From: Callipepla californica brunnescens
Taxonomy: Eukaryota; Chordata; Aves; Galliformes; Odontophoridae
Direction: 5' to 3'
NCBI GenBank assembly: GCA_023055505.1
Contig: JALIRH010000108.1
Coordinates: 496,001-560,000, forward strand
Length of the DNA: 64,000 nucleotides
Part shown: positions 50,401-60,299 of the stretch, in pieces
How the letters are laid out: every line of letters starts with the position of its first letter
Numbering within the stretch: position 1 is the first letter of the stretch
Program-made: the position numbers and the translations under genes
The notes under the pieces: generated by a model
What the model was told of the DNA's origin: nothing
Seen by the model: the letters and a program-made list of their open reading frames with translations, nothing else
Database searches by the model: none

Positions 50401-53400
50401 GTATTCCTCCGGCTCCTTGGAGCAGAATCTTCACTGTGCCGCAGGCTCTTTGCTAGATGCCCAGGGACAGGCAGGCTCCGCGTGCTGCGCTGCTTCTCTC
50501 CCTCACTCCCCTCTGGTGTCTCCCTCCCTCTCCAGCATGCAAAGCAACCTATTGAATTCTCCATGTCCTCAGGCCCGGATCGTGCATTTCCATGACGTCT
50601 CTCTCCTGTCTGTCCTCACGCGCACGCAGGGGCAGTCCCCTCAGATGCGTTTTGGAAGGGGCAGCTGCCTCACTATGAGCATAGCACACAGGAGGGGGAA
50701 GGATTCTCACATCAGGTGGCCGCAATCCCAGAGCTGGTGTGTCACACAGAGGGCTGCTAACTGGGAAAGTGTGTCAGGAAAGGAGAGAGCTGGGTCTCAG
50801 GGAAAGGCAAGGAGCCCTGAAAAGGATAAGGGCAGCGGGGTGGGTGGAGAAAGGCTGGCACCTGTGGGGTGGGTAAGAGGAGAGGTACTGGGTTCGTGTG
50901 GAAATGTGGAAACAGAGCTCTGGGTACAAAAAAAGCTGACAGAGAGGAATCAAAGCTAGAAAAGCAGGGGCTGAGGGACAGAGAGATAAGGAGCAGGTCC
51001 TCAGGGGGGGCTGAAGATCATATGTGGAACTGTCAGGAAGGAGGACAAAGAAGGGAGATGCTAAGGACACACATGCTATAGTGTGGTAAAACCTCACTTT
51101 TCATGCCGTCCAAATCAGCAGACGCCAGCATCTGGGCCTCAGCCTCATCCGTGGGGACACGCTGGTACGCTGCACTCTCCAACGTGGTCATGCTGCCGAT
51201 ACACATCCTCTCCTTTAAGTCATAGGTAACTCGCTGTCCACTTGCCACCTGGCCCCAGGGCTTGCGCTTCTCCCAGCCCTGAGAAAGTCGCTCCCGAGGT
51301 CCAGGAAGGCTGTAGGGACCAAAGAGACTGATGGTAGAAAACGAGATAAGTGGGGGCAGGCACCAGGTCTTCTCAGGGGATGAGATCCCTTGGCCCAGCC
51401 CAGAAAAGCCACTCCCTGAGAAGGAGCAGAGTCAGAAGTCACCCATCCCAACATTCAGAGGTTGTCCAACTAACCCTTCTACTTCTCCTTGCCCCACAGT
51501 GCAGAGCAGGATCAGCCTGAGGTATGTGTTAAGAACTCATTTCTGAGCTGAGGACCTCATGGTTTTCAACTGAGCCATGCCCCCTGGGATTCCCAGCCTG
51601 CTGGTCAGCACCACAACACAAGCTAGCTGGGAGAAAGACTACTGCACATGTGCAGCCCGATGGCCCCAAACCAACATCCTAAGGAACCCATGAACACAAG
51701 GAGGTCCCAGGAGTCCCAGAAAGTGACCATCCTGCTGGAGAGCAGCAGTACTGCTGCACTCACTGGGCTCCACAGTCCCTCCGGTTCAGCAGAGCCACAC
51801 ATTTCCCTGTGCTACCCCAGGTGCAGGGTCTGTGCAGAGTCCAAAGCTGGGAAGAGTGGCAGCAGCTCAGCACCTGCCCACCTACCTGCGTGGGGAGGTA
51901 GGGCCCTTGTCCTGCAGCAGGTCAGTGAAGTGTGATGTGGAGGACAGGATGCCACACTCCTCTTCCACATGGAACTGTGCTGGGGCCAGAGTGCTGCCAG
52001 ACTCATCCTCATCGCTGCCAATGGTGAACTGCAGAGACAACAGCCTTGAAAGCAAGAGCCAGGCCAGGCACACGTTCCCCCACATCCCCACAGAAAAGGC
52101 TACAGAAACTTCTCCCCCTCCTATCTGATACCCTCTAAGAATAGTCACATTGATCTTCCTCATCTCTTACACCCCAAACATGGTCATACATACACCTTCC
52201 TCAGCATCCATTCTAGACAATGACTTATCTGTCACTGTCCCCTCAACCTTCCCACCGCTTTCCCCAGCCTCCAAGCCCAACTCAGGCAGGGATGTCCCAG
52301 CCTTGCCTTTGGTTTGCTTGGGGGCTCCAGCTTAGGGGATGAGTCCTTCCCACGAGCTTCACCCTCAGACTCTGCAAAGACCTCCTTCTCCTGGGTTTCC
52401 TCTGCCTCAGACTCTCCTTCTTCCTCTTCTTCTTCTTCTTCCTCTTCTTCCTCCCCTTCTCCTCCTTCCTCGTCCACTTCTTGGATGGTGGGGGTGACCT
52501 CTGAGGGGGGTACTGAGGTTTTCTTCTTTTTCCTTCTTCTTTTTTTCCTCCTGCTGGCACGGGGAGGCCTCTTTTGGAACTTGAGGGCAGAAGGGAGGTG
52601 AGTGGAAAGGGGATGATGGATGTGGTGCGAGGTTTGGCGGTGGACTGAGAGAGAAAAAGAGAGTCAGAGGGGCAGGAAGAGGCTGGGAGGAACCTGCCAG
52701 GCGCCCCTCCAGGAAACAGCATGGTCTGGAGATCAAGGGCCAGGAAGGGCAAGGAGAGCCACCAGCCCACAGGGACACAGCAAAGCTCTTCCAGTGATGT
52801 GGCAGGCTATGGCCAGCCTGAAGTGGCTGAGGAGGCAGCTCTCGTGCAGTGCCAAACCACCCCAACATGGCTTTGCCACCCTGGACAAGGCAGGGCTCCC
52901 TGAGGCTGTTGAAAGCTATTCACACAGCTGTCCAGAACTGCGGGGACCTGTCAGAGATAACACTCCCTTCCTAAACACAGGGAAACACTTCTCACATTCT
53001 CAAACAAGCAGAGTTTGGGACATTTACAAACATTTCTTTCCTGCATAGTGTTCTTTAGCTGGACTTAAATAGATGTGCCTTATTTCATTCACAGGCTTGG
53101 ACAGGAATCACAGACCAAGACTTTTAGTGTGATACAACATAAATTCACGTCTCAGGTTCTGTGAGGTACCAGCCTCTGAAATGCAGGCTCAGATAGGAGG
53201 TTCTTTTTAAAAACCAGGGTAAAAAACAGGGCAGAAGGACTTTTCTTCAAACTAATCCACAAAGAGAAATTCATACAGAGTTCCCTGGGTGTCATGGGAA
53301 TTATACAATGAGACGAAATTAATGGCATTTCTGAGTTATCACTCAAAACCAGTGTTAACACACCACGCAGGAAGCAGGGTAAGCTCAGCATCTCCCAGCA

Positions 53401-56400
53401 AGTGATGGGAAAGCCACTTCTGCCTGGTCTATCTGCAGGCACAAAGCCTCCCAGATGCAGCCTGCAGGATGCGCGGCCCCTGGGGCTGCACCCGGAGCAG
53501 CTGAAATGACGGGGGCACCAGCAGCTTTGCAGGGGGGCTTTGCTCAGCAGCTCTTCCTGAGGAATTGTTTCCAGCCTGTTTTGATTTGGTTCCTTCCCAG
53601 CTTTCCTGTGACATGGCAGCAAAATCTGTTTATAGTGAAAACTACCTTCAAAGGACATTTTCAATGGAAACTGTAACCTTCTCCCTGGGAGAGCCAGGCA
53701 GGTTCATTGTTCTGGTGTCATGTTTCCTTTCCTTTGGTTTCTCAAGTCTTTTCTCCCTTGTTTCCCCCCTTGGGAACAGCAGGAATATTTCACACACCCC
53801 CTTGGTTCAACCTTGTGGCAGGATTAGACGGAGGTTGGGAATGGTCAGACAAATGCAAAATGGGAAGTTTTGGCTCTTAATGAGCACTTTTTCATCCAAA
53901 GTGCTCTTTTGTTCTTTGCTTTGAATAGATAGGTTTGGGCAGAAAGGCACTCCGGTCCTGCACCCTCTGAGCACTGCTCTGCCTGCCACGGACAGGTCAG
54001 GCATCAATTTCTCATACAACAGAAAGCAAGAAAGGCCCCAACAGTGCACAAAACTGCTGCTGAAGTCACAGTCCAGCTTTCACTCCTGGGCTGTTTGAAT
54101 CAGCCCAAGACAGAAATGTCTGCATCCTGGACCAGCGGAAAGCCCGAACCTTGGGCTGCAGGGAAGTGCAGGGACAGCAACTGGCTGGTCTGGCACAGAA
54201 CAGAGCAGTGCCACCCCTCACCTCAGCACTTCTGCCAGCTGATCACTCCTACAATAGGGGAAGCCTGGAGGGGGAAAACACACCTCTCCCAAGCACAGGA
54301 CGCATTGTGCTTCACTATTCTTCATCCCCATCCTTCAGCAGCTTCTGTGCACCCAGCCTCTACTCTCCTTTCCCATGCCCTTCCTTGTGTTGCCTGTATG
54401 AATGGAAAGCTATGGCCAAACCAGTGTCCTAGATGTCTGATTACACTTTGTAGTGAACAAAAGATATAAAAAAGTAATTTGGATAGGGAATCCAGAAGGT
54501 AGAACCCACATATTAGCAGTTCCTGGTTTTGAATGGGGCAGGAAACATTTTTAAAACCAGAAAGCATTCACCTCCATGAGCCTGTAGAATATCTTCAAAG
54601 TCTAATAACCTAACTAGATTTTTCAGCTTCATGAATACAAGCTGCATAAAATTTCTGATAGCCAGGGTTTGACACAGTTCTTGCCCTAGACAATGGGGTG
54701 ACATCAGGAGCTCAAAGAAAAACAAGCTAGATTCTAACAAAGAGAGAAAAACTCTTCAATTTAAGAAAAAAAAAACAACCCTCAAAAACCTAACAAAACA
54801 GCACAAATCTCTAGGCAAATTTTCCAAGAAGCTTCTGCCATGCATGCTGAAGCAGATCATCTGCGTGCTCTGCGCCAACTCACACACACCTGTGCACACA
54901 CACAGAGCTCTGAGCAGGTAAAGTACTGCCAGCACAGTACAGGTATTCAACCCGCAGCAAAGCAATGAGCACCCTGCAGCCACGAGTGCGAGTGACTGTG
55001 TGCTCAGGTGGAAAGTGCTGCCTGGATGTAGCCTCTGGAGAGAGATGGCACAAGCAGAAAGTAGCAGCTGGAGTGCATTATAGTAACTGAATGTTGCTAG
55101 CAAACTTTTACAACACCAATTGGAAATGAGTGGCCAAGCAGAAAACAGCCTGGTGATGTACTTAGAACAAAATGTTCCTAAGGTTTTATCCTATCAAAGC
55201 TAAGCTCGGAAATAAGCAGTATCTGATTGAGGAGAGCCAGAGACTGGGAAACTCACCCAACCATTGCTACTTGTCTGCCACACGCCAGCCTGCTGGCTGG
55301 GAGGCTCTTCCTGCCCGTTACCACTGTTACTACAACCTATTGTGACCATCTACAGCAGGCAATAGCTTATGACTGCTCCTGTGGGCACACTCTCATTCTG
55401 CAGCCAAAGTGACTGTGACTGTTTGCCTTCCTCGTGAAAGGGCAATTAGAGGAATGAGCATGCTGATCAGAAGATTTCAGGTGAAATAGCTGCAGCATTT
55501 TAAACTCATGCTCTGTTTCTAATTTTCAACCCTTTTTTGAGCAGATAAGCCTGATGGTTTCATGGCTGCTATTTAGAAATACATGGGCATGTCTGACTGG
55601 AACCATCTGCTTTCAGACTGGGGAGGACAGCCTGGCTTCTAGCCATATTTGGATGTTTCTTTGCAGCCATATGGAAGAAAAATAGTTTCAAAGTGGAAAC
55701 TTGAGTTTGCAGAGGACACTGACACAAGGTGGGGAGGTGACCTGAGCTGTGTGTCACCTGGGCTGAGCTCTACACCTCCAGGAAATTGGGACACTGGTAT
55801 ACACTGCGATAAGTCAGTGGGCATTGGGTGTAAGCTGCACTTTGGGAACACTCTAAAGGGTGGAAAGGTTTTTGGGTCCCCAGTAAAAGGCTGCAGAGTA
55901 CACAGGACTGAGTGAGCGTTAGGAGTGAATGTGGGTACAACGGTTCAAACCTACATACATTCAAAATCTCTCTCACTGTAGCTGCGTCTCTGCTTCTCCA
56001 GATCGCTTGATGCTGACTTGCTTATCAGGTCCCCAAATCTCTCGATTGATAAAGTCTTATCCAAGTCCTCATCGTCCTCGGCACCAGGAGAAGCTTTCTC
56101 TGCACGATCTCTGCCCTGCACAGAAATCGCCAGATAACAATCAAACACTGCAGACTCCTATCATCCTCCAGGTTCTCGTGCCCTGCAGATGGTGCTGGGC
56201 TTCTGAGGAGCAGCAGGCAGCATCCCACGGGTCAGGGGAATAGTTACTCATTTCTGGGCACAGCTCCTCTGCAATCCTGGGGCTCCCGTTTCCCTTGGCA
56301 CACCTTCCTCAGGCCTTTCTGCCCGCTCTCCTCACATTTCAGGCTACGGGTGCTCCTCTGTCTTTTGATGATGGGTAATCACTAGGTGACACCTGTCCTT

Positions 56401-56871
56401 TCTGCCTCCTGAGCAGCTGCAGCGGGTACAATTGTCTGTCAATATAGCCAAAATGCCAGTGCTGAGCTGTTGTGGACTCCCGAGTTTCCATGGAAACAGG
56501 AGGAGGCCCAACTGTGACAAATCTGTGCTGGGCACAAAGAGACAGCAAGGTGGCTATAGCCGAGCTGTGCTTCCCCACAACACTCCCAGCTGCCCCCTGA
56601 CACCACAAAGCCCCTACAGCTTCCCATCCCACCAGGGCTATGGAAACAGTGTGCTCCCAGAGGCTCCCGTTGTTTGCCAGCACCACCTGAAGGCACACAG
56701 AAGCAGCCTCTGGCCTTCTCTGGACCTCAGCTTGCTGCCTGCATGGGGAATGCATCTGGTCTTGAGGTCAGTTCCTGGGGCAGACGTGGCACCACTGCTG
56801 CCAGTTTCCCACCTCACCTGCTGCAGGTCGATGAAGGCATCTCCTACGGGAAGGGACTCGCCAGCTGCCAT
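32397..56871 (-). CDS. SLC4A3: SLC4A3, anion exchanger 3 (AE3), 22 coding exons
   Basis: AE3 exchanges chloride for bicarbonate across the plasma membrane, chiefly in excitable tissue. Exons (minus strand, in order): 56871-56818, 56115-55959, 52644-52307, 52028-51886, 51309-51098, 46223-46072, 45376-45196, 44516-44381, 44182-44008, 43575-43479, 41739-41555, 39594-39293, 39075-38831, 38441-38293, 37784-37590, 37141-36935, 36249-36160, 34682-34516, 34133-33880, 33646-33477, 33333-33160, 32474-32397. All phases join, giving 3,861 nt and 1,286 aa; human AE3 has about 1,232. A charged N-terminal region (1-350) precedes the cytoplasmic band-3 domain (about 350-740) and the SLC4 membrane domain (about 760-1,265). 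Both anion-exchanger signatures are intact: [12 protein letters not shown] and [15 protein letters not shown]. The C-terminal [17 protein letters not shown] is of AE3 type, not AE2 type. The start is an ATG in good context (AAAATGG) whose exon splices in phase to the conserved exon 2. Least certain are exon 1 and the 3' end of exon 12. Confidence 0.95.
33160..33333 (-). CDS. SLC4A3: SLC4A3 coding exon 21 (aa 1204-1261)
   Basis: It begins [20 protein letters not shown] and continues through the last membrane helices to [16 protein letters not shown] and VVKST favour AE3 over AE2. The donor is GCC|GTAAGC. Confidence 0.96.
33477..33646 (-). CDS. SLC4A3: SLC4A3 coding exon 20 (aa 1147-1203)
   Basis: It encodes [20 protein letters not shown] and [18 protein letters not shown]. 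The acceptor is GTTTCTGCAG and the donor AAG|GTGAGT. Confidence 0.96.
33880..34133 (-). CDS. SLC4A3: SLC4A3 coding exon 19 (aa 1062-1147)
   Basis: It includes [39 protein letters not shown] and [14 protein letters not shown], core transport-domain sequence of SLC4 exchangers. The donor is GTCG|GTGAGC (phase 1). Confidence 0.96.
34516..34682 (-). CDS. SLC4A3: SLC4A3 coding exon 18 (aa 1007-1062)
   Basis: It begins [20 protein letters not shown] and ends in the helix [15 protein letters not shown]. The donor is ACTAC|GTGAGT (phase 2). Confidence 0.95.
34683..36159 (-). other. SLC4A3: SLC4A3 intron 17
   Basis: A 1.5 kb AT-rich intron bounded by CAG|GTAGGT and CACCATCAG|AAG. Nothing else is recognisable inside it. 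Confidence 0.85.
36160..36249 (-). CDS. SLC4A3: SLC4A3 coding exon 17 (aa 977-1006)
   Basis: It encodes [20 protein letters not shown] and [10 protein letters not shown]; phase 0 at both ends (90 nt). Confidence 0.96.
36935..37141 (-). CDS. SLC4A3: SLC4A3 coding exon 16 (aa 908-976)
   Basis: This variable extracellular loop (about 917-943, with NSS as a potential glycosylation site) is followed by [20 protein letters not shown] and [12 protein letters not shown]. Confidence 0.95.
37590..37784 (-). CDS. SLC4A3: SLC4A3 coding exon 15 (aa 843-907), signature 2
   Basis: It contains the anion-exchanger signature [15 protein letters not shown], including the lysine region that reacts with stilbene inhibitors in AE1. 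[16 protein letters not shown] precedes it. The acceptor is CCATTTCAG and the donor AAG|GTGAAC. Confidence 0.96.
38293..38441 (-). CDS. SLC4A3: SLC4A3 coding exon 14 (aa 793-842)
   Basis: It encodes [20 protein letters not shown] and [20 protein letters not shown], covering transmembrane helices 2-3. The acceptor is CTCTTTCCCAG and the donor AAG|GTACTT. Confidence 0.96.
38831..39075 (-). CDS. SLC4A3: SLC4A3 coding exon 13 (aa 711-793), signature 1
   Basis: It contains an acidic run, [13 protein letters not shown], the signature [12 protein letters not shown] and the first membrane helix ([19 protein letters not shown]). The acceptor CTCGCTCAAG was chosen because it restores phase and aligns with mammalian AE3. 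Confidence 0.93.
39293..39594 (-). CDS. SLC4A3: SLC4A3 coding exon 12 (aa 611-711)
   Basis: It begins [19 protein letters not shown] and includes [19 protein letters not shown]. After KEREQ it runs for about 45 further residues, longer than in mammalian AE3, to the GAGGG|GTGAGC donor. This donor is the strongest available and its phase 2 fits exon 13. An earlier donor cannot be excluded. Confidence 0.88.
39595..41554 (-). other. SLC4A3: SLC4A3 intron 11
   Basis: A 2 kb intron bounded by AAG|GTGAGG and CTCCTCACAG|CTT. No gene or strong repeat is seen. Confidence 0.85.
41555..41739 (-). CDS. SLC4A3: SLC4A3 coding exon 11 (aa 549-610)
   Basis: It contains [22 protein letters not shown]-type [13 protein letters not shown] and [15 protein letters not shown]. 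The acceptor is CTCCTGGTAG and the donor AAG|GTGAGG. A perfect 30-bp duplication lies 22 bases upstream of the acceptor. Confidence 0.95.
41740..43478 (-). other. SLC4A3: SLC4A3 intron 10
   Basis: A 1.7 kb intron. It contains the 30-bp tandem duplication at 41,761-41,820 near its 3' end and otherwise nothing recognisable. Confidence 0.85.
41761..41820. repeat. perfect 30-bp tandem duplication
   Basis: The 30 bases starting AGCAGAATTAATCATGAGGT occur twice in direct succession (41,761-41,790 and 41,791-41,820). They lie just upstream, on the minus strand, of the exon 11 acceptor, in the branch-point zone. Confidence 0.97.
43479..43575 (-). CDS. SLC4A3: SLC4A3 coding exon 10 (aa 517-549)
   Basis: It encodes [18 protein letters not shown] after a variable start. 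The acceptor is TTCTCTGACAG and the donor GTGG|GTAAGA (phase 1). Confidence 0.94.
44008..44182 (-). CDS. SLC4A3: SLC4A3 coding exon 9 (aa 458-516)
   Basis: It begins [20 protein letters not shown] and continues [11 protein letters not shown], the variable linker of the cytoplasmic domain. The donor is GAG|GTGAGG (phase 0). Confidence 0.94.
44381..44516 (-). CDS. SLC4A3: SLC4A3 coding exon 8 (aa 413-458)
   Basis: It encodes [20 protein letters not shown] and [19 protein letters not shown]. The acceptor is CTGCTGGCAG and the donor CACAG|GTGAGT (phase 2). Confidence 0.96.
45196..45376 (-). CDS. SLC4A3: SLC4A3 coding exon 7 (aa 353-413)
   Basis: This exon opens the cytoplasmic domain with VFVELNEL. 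It contains [17 protein letters not shown] and [14 protein letters not shown], among the most conserved parts of anion exchangers. The donor is CATG|GTGAGT (phase 1). Confidence 0.96.
46072..46223 (-). CDS. SLC4A3: SLC4A3 coding exon 6 (aa 302-352)
   Basis: It begins [19 protein letters not shown] and includes an eight-lysine run before LDRKPHE. The acceptor is CCATGTGTTCAG and the donor GAG|GTATCT (phase 0). Both proposed isoforms use this exon. Confidence 0.94.
48040..48073. repeat. (CA)n microsatellite
   Basis: About 15 CA dinucleotides with one GA interruption. Confidence 0.95.
49977..50172 (-). CDS. SLC4A3: SLC4A3 alternative first exon (cardiac-type isoform)
   Basis: ATG 50,172 (A at -3) opens 65 codons beginning [15 protein letters not shown] and containing [20 protein letters not shown]. 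They end at ACCT|GTAAGT in phase 1. That is exactly the phase of coding exon 5, so the exon can splice to exon 6 in its place, making TGC and then HRFEDNPG. The resulting protein would be 1,050 aa. Mammalian AE3 has a cardiac isoform of about 1,034 aa made from an internal promoter and unique first exon just before the exon beginning HRLEDNPG; position and phase correspond. Residue-level homology is not established. It could instead be an included internal exon. Confidence 0.6.
51098..51309 (-). CDS. SLC4A3: SLC4A3 coding exon 5 (aa 231-302)
   Basis: The acceptor is GGTCCCTACAG and the donor AAAA|GTGAGG (phase 1). It contains [11 protein letters not shown] and the highly conserved [11 protein letters not shown] and SADLDGMK. 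Confidence 0.93.
51886..52028 (-). CDS. SLC4A3: SLC4A3 coding exon 4 (aa 184-231)
   Basis: It starts [10 protein letters not shown], the conserved AE2/AE3 motif, after the acceptor TTGTCTCTGCAG. It ends in phase 2 at CGCAG|GTAGGT. The middle ([15 protein letters not shown]) is not obviously conserved in mammals. Confidence 0.88.
52307..52644 (-). CDS. SLC4A3: SLC4A3 coding exon 3 (aa 71-183), His/Lys/Glu-rich
   Basis: It begins [14 protein letters not shown], continues through a basic Arg/Lys run and then [18 protein letters not shown], and ends in a run of about 12 glutamates followed by GESEAEE. The order matches mammalian AE3. The 3' end is best placed at CCAAAG before GCAAGG, a GC-type donor. 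An alternative GTGGGA donor 51 nt further would add 17 residues. Confidence 0.88.
52645..55958 (-). other. SLC4A3: SLC4A3 intron 2
   Basis: A 3.3 kb intron with no recognisable gene. Frames in it are short and unlike any family. Confidence 0.8.
55959..56115 (-). CDS. SLC4A3: SLC4A3 coding exon 2 (aa 19-71)
   Basis: The acceptor is TTTCTGTGCAG and the donor T|GTATGT (phase 1). It encodes the acidic segment plus [10 protein letters not shown] and RSYSERDFE, which closely match the AE3 N terminus. Confidence 0.9.
56818..56871 (-). CDS. SLC4A3: SLC4A3 coding exon 1 (aa 1-18)
   Basis: The ATG at 56,871-56,869 has A at -3 and G at +4. Eighteen codons ([18 protein letters not shown]) end at a phase-0 GTGAGG donor, which matches the phase-0 acceptor of exon 2. 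The sequence is not clearly like mammalian AE3 here, so the assignment rests on splice logic. Confidence 0.6.
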
Positions 56872-58134
56872 TTTGGTTCAGGACCTAAGGGCCTGGGCAA
56901 AATATCAACCCTTTTCTTTCACCGGCAGGCACCCAGCAAACCTGGAGAGTGGCATAACCTGTGGAGAGAGGGCAGGACAAGGGAATGTCGTGGGACACTG
57001 CCACCCACTGCCCTCAGTTCCTGTGGTCCTAACCCAGAGAGGCCACCTCAGGGAAGCTGCAGTAACAGGGCAGGCTGAGCCCAGCATGGCTGCATCACCT
57101 CCTGTCCCATCAGGAGGAGCTGGACACAGCTCACAGAGCGGCACTGGAAAGATTCAGGCCTCTAAAATCCCATCTGAACTCACACAGAGAAGGAGAGAAG
57201 CTGTAAGCACATCCACAGCACTTTGCGCAGAGGGGTGGATAAGCAAAGTGTTCTCATCTCGCTGAGCAAGAGAAGAGACATTTGTTAACACTACAAAGGA
57301 AGAATACAAATGACAACAAAATTGGCAAAAGGGAACATATTTTTTTTCAGTAATGTCACTGGGGGGAAAAAAGTGCAAAATCAGAGGATAGCTCACCTAT
57401 CTCTCTGGGTAACAGGTTGTGGTATTTATGACAAAACCCATCTTCCAGAAGAAGCTATCACCTAGCTGTGAAAGCTTTGGAAGAAGTATTATAGGACTAT
57501 AGGCTACGTCCCAGAGATCTGCTCAGGCATTTCTTACCATCCCATTTGAAGTACCTGGTACAGGCCACTGTTTGAGATGTGACACTAAAACAGATAGCCT
57601 AAAGGTGACACCTTTAGGCCATTTCATCATTTCTCCTTCTACCTTTGAAGATTTCCAGAAGGTGCTACTAAAGAGTCTCTGCTTATTCTGCCGACATGTT
57701 TATGTAGCCAAGAATTGTGGGGCCACCTATAAGGCAACTTTGAAGAGCCAACGTCATCACCGATGAAGCGTGCTCTCCTGGTCCAAGACACCTTCTCTCA
57801 GGACATTTGTAAAGATTTAGCTCTCAAGCCATTTCTATAGATTTAGCAGCTATCTCAGGATACAGTCATGCAAATGAACAAACCATTGAACAGCGCCAGA
57901 AGCACTACAGCTAGAAGCTAGTCATGCTGCAATGTGATATGGCTGCAGGCAGCAGAGCGCAATCCTGAGGCTGCACACCCAGGCCTCGCAGGCACGGATG
58001 CTGGTTGCTCCTCCTGCAGCTCCAGGAGCACTCCACATGCAGTATTTGCTCAGTGCTGGGCAGAGCAGGGGTGGAAAGGCTCAAACTATGGGTATTCGTT
58101 AATGACAGGGAGTGAATGCAAAAGGATAGAGCAC

Positions 58135-58225
58135 TAGGGACGAGGTTTAGCGGGCACGGTGGTGATGGGCTGATGATTGGACTAGGTGATCTTAGAGGTC
58201 TTTTCCAACCTTAATGACTCTATGA
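58135..58225 (+). mobile_element. CR1 LINE 3'-end relic
   Basis: The segment ATTGGACTAGGTGATCTTAG followed by AGGTCTTTTCCAACCTTAAT and GACTCTATGA is the typical CR1 3' terminus. Only about 90 bases remain. Confidence 0.88.
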
Positions 58226-58954
58226 GGAACAGCAGAGGAACTAACATAGCTATGTAGATAGAAAGATAATTAAAATGTAAGTTAACGCCTGCTAGCTAAA
58301 TAACCTGAGATTTTTGCTGTTCTTTTCCTCCCTTTGAATTTCACCCCCCTCATTATTGCGAGCAAGGCAAAATTTAATGGAAGAGACTCTTCAAGCACAC
58401 GTCATTGCATTCCATGGTGACCAAACCCCTCTATGAGACCTGAACAGCTTGAGAGAAATACTGTGCTGAGGCAGAAGTCTAAAAAGCAAATGGAGAATCC
58501 AAACCAAAAAGAACAGGGTGAAAATATGCAATTCTTTCCATAGGTCTGTGAGAGCTGCTCCTTAAGCTGTAATCTTCAGGCTTGCACGCTGTTTTCCAAG
58601 AGAGATGGAAGCAAAAGGGTTCAGAGAGAAAGCAGAAAAAGGAGAAAGGTCTGGAAATGAGCTGTAAGAGGAGTCTACTTTTTTATTTCCACAGGAGACC
58701 CGATGGAGAAAAGGGTAATACACGTCTTTTATTTCCTTTTGCTTTTAAGTCAAGAAGAGAGTATCACTGCACGAAATTCAACAGCAGCAAATTTGAAACT
58801 GAAGGCTGCAGGAAGCGCTGCCGGTGCATCGCTCCCGTTGGGCGCATTCATTGCTGGCCGCTAGAGGCCACCTGCCCCTTGTTCTGCAGCCTGCTGCAAC
58901 CTGTCAGAGACGCTCCTCGCATCCCGCCTGGCATTTCTATCACCTGCAACAGAA

Positions 58955-59120
58955 GGAGTTCAGAGAAGAGCAACAAAATCTGCCAGCAGGCCAGAGGGAT
59001 TGGTTATAAGGAAAGGTTAGGAGCTAAATTTGTCTGGCGCAGTATGGGATGACTAAGATGGGGAGGGGACATGTCAGCGCTCTGGAAACATCTCAAGGGT
59101 GTGAAACACGAATAAAGGGT
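58955..59120 (+). mobile_element. diverged CR1 LINE fragment
   Basis: GTTCAGAGAAGAGCAACAAA, then GGCCAGAGGGATTGGTTATA and AGGAAAGGTTAGGAGCTAAA, follow the middle of the CR1 terminal region with many substitutions. Confidence 0.6.
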
Positions 59121-60299
59121 TTTTGTGTTTTCTTTTCAGGTGATCCCACACAAAGAGACTCTGAAATGAGTTAAAATGTAAAAGAGAAGTTTGAAATGGA
59201 TATCCAGGAGGATTCTGTTAATGAGCATCATACTGACGACCAGCCTGCTGCGAGCCCTGCCCGGGCTGCCGTCAGAGGAATACAAGACAAAGGGGTAATA
59301 ACAGCAAAGAAAGCTGAAAGGAGAGTACCTCCATCCTGCTCCATCTCCTGCTTGTAGGGAGGACGTGATTCAGCATTCCCGCTACAAGTAATTTTCAGTA
59401 ATAGAAGCGTGATGCCAGCAGGCCAGATTGGAAGGGAAGAAAGCAAAACGCACAGGCTGCTGGCTGGCACGCTCTCACACCTTCCCTCTCTCTCCACCAG
59501 TGCATTATCACTGCTTACAGCAATTCCTGCAGGGACTCTCCCCTCTGAACGCAGCTGTCAGCATCACCAAGAGCACGGGCTCACCCACACCGCTGTGCCG
59601 TGCACCGATGGTCTCAGCCAGTGGCAAACAGGCAGGCACGTCCCCAGAACGATGACAGCTCCCAGGGGCCACATGTTGCTGACAGCTTCCAGAGAGGTTC
59701 CTCGGTCCCCAAAGACCACTTCATTGCACCAGGGCAGGGCTGCCCTGCTTTGGCAAGGAAGCACGAGGGGGCTCGCTGCCCCGTGGCAGAAGGTTTGTCT
59801 GCTGCTGCATCTCAGCCACGCGAGCAAAAGGAGAAGCAGCCCCCAGGTCCCCTCAGCTCTTCCCTAATCCGCCGGCAATCCAGCTAGGAGCCATGGGGTG
59901 TCTAGACAAGAGGCTGCTGTGAGGAGAGGAATAAAGACCCACGGGCACAGCCAGCATTGGGATGCGGGAGGGCTCGAGATGCTCAGAAGGAGCGGGATGG
60001 GGGGCCTGGAAAGGCTTCCCCTTTCAGGCTGAGCTCAGCCAGGGTTGCGCAGGGGGTGCTGCCACAACCTGAGAGCCGAACCAGATAGAAGCACTGAGCT
60101 CAGCTCTCCTGCACCCCGGGGGAAAGACAGGGGCACGGCACGAGGAAAAGCAAGAGCACTTAAAGCAGAGAGCACACGAAGTTTTTAGACATCAGTGGTT
60201 TAACCTGTGGCTTTCTCTCCCACACGGCTACCCTGTACCTAAAATGAAATATTTTATACGGTTTAAGCATTTCAACGACTTCCACGTCCTACCGAACAG

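Larger units (their letters stand above)
46224..51097 (-). other. SLC4A3: SLC4A3 intron 5, containing the alternative first exon
   Basis: This 4.9 kb intron houses the alternative exon at 49,977-50,172 and a CA microsatellite at 48,040-48,073. A promoter for the short isoform would lie just above 50,172, but I see no TATA box or CpG island there. A second donor-like GTGAGT lies on minus at plus 50,217-50,212, possibly from an untranslated leader exon. Confidence 0.75.
56872..60240. other. SLC4A3 upstream region (5' introns or intergenic)
   Basis: Apart from two CR1 relics no gene or RNA is recognisable. If SLC4A3 initiates from the CpG island at 60.3-61.0 kb, this whole stretch would be its first intron or introns. 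Confidence 0.5.

Noticed and set aside
32397..56871. Assignment as SLC4A2 (AE2) rather than SLC4A3
   Set aside because: The C terminus ([14 protein letters not shown]), VVKST in exon 21 and [10 protein letters not shown] near the N terminus all match AE3 better than AE2.
56432..57265. Plus-strand 277-codon frame
   Set aside because: It is antisense to SLC4A3 exon 1 and flanks, low-complexity in parts, with no recognisable domain or splice context.
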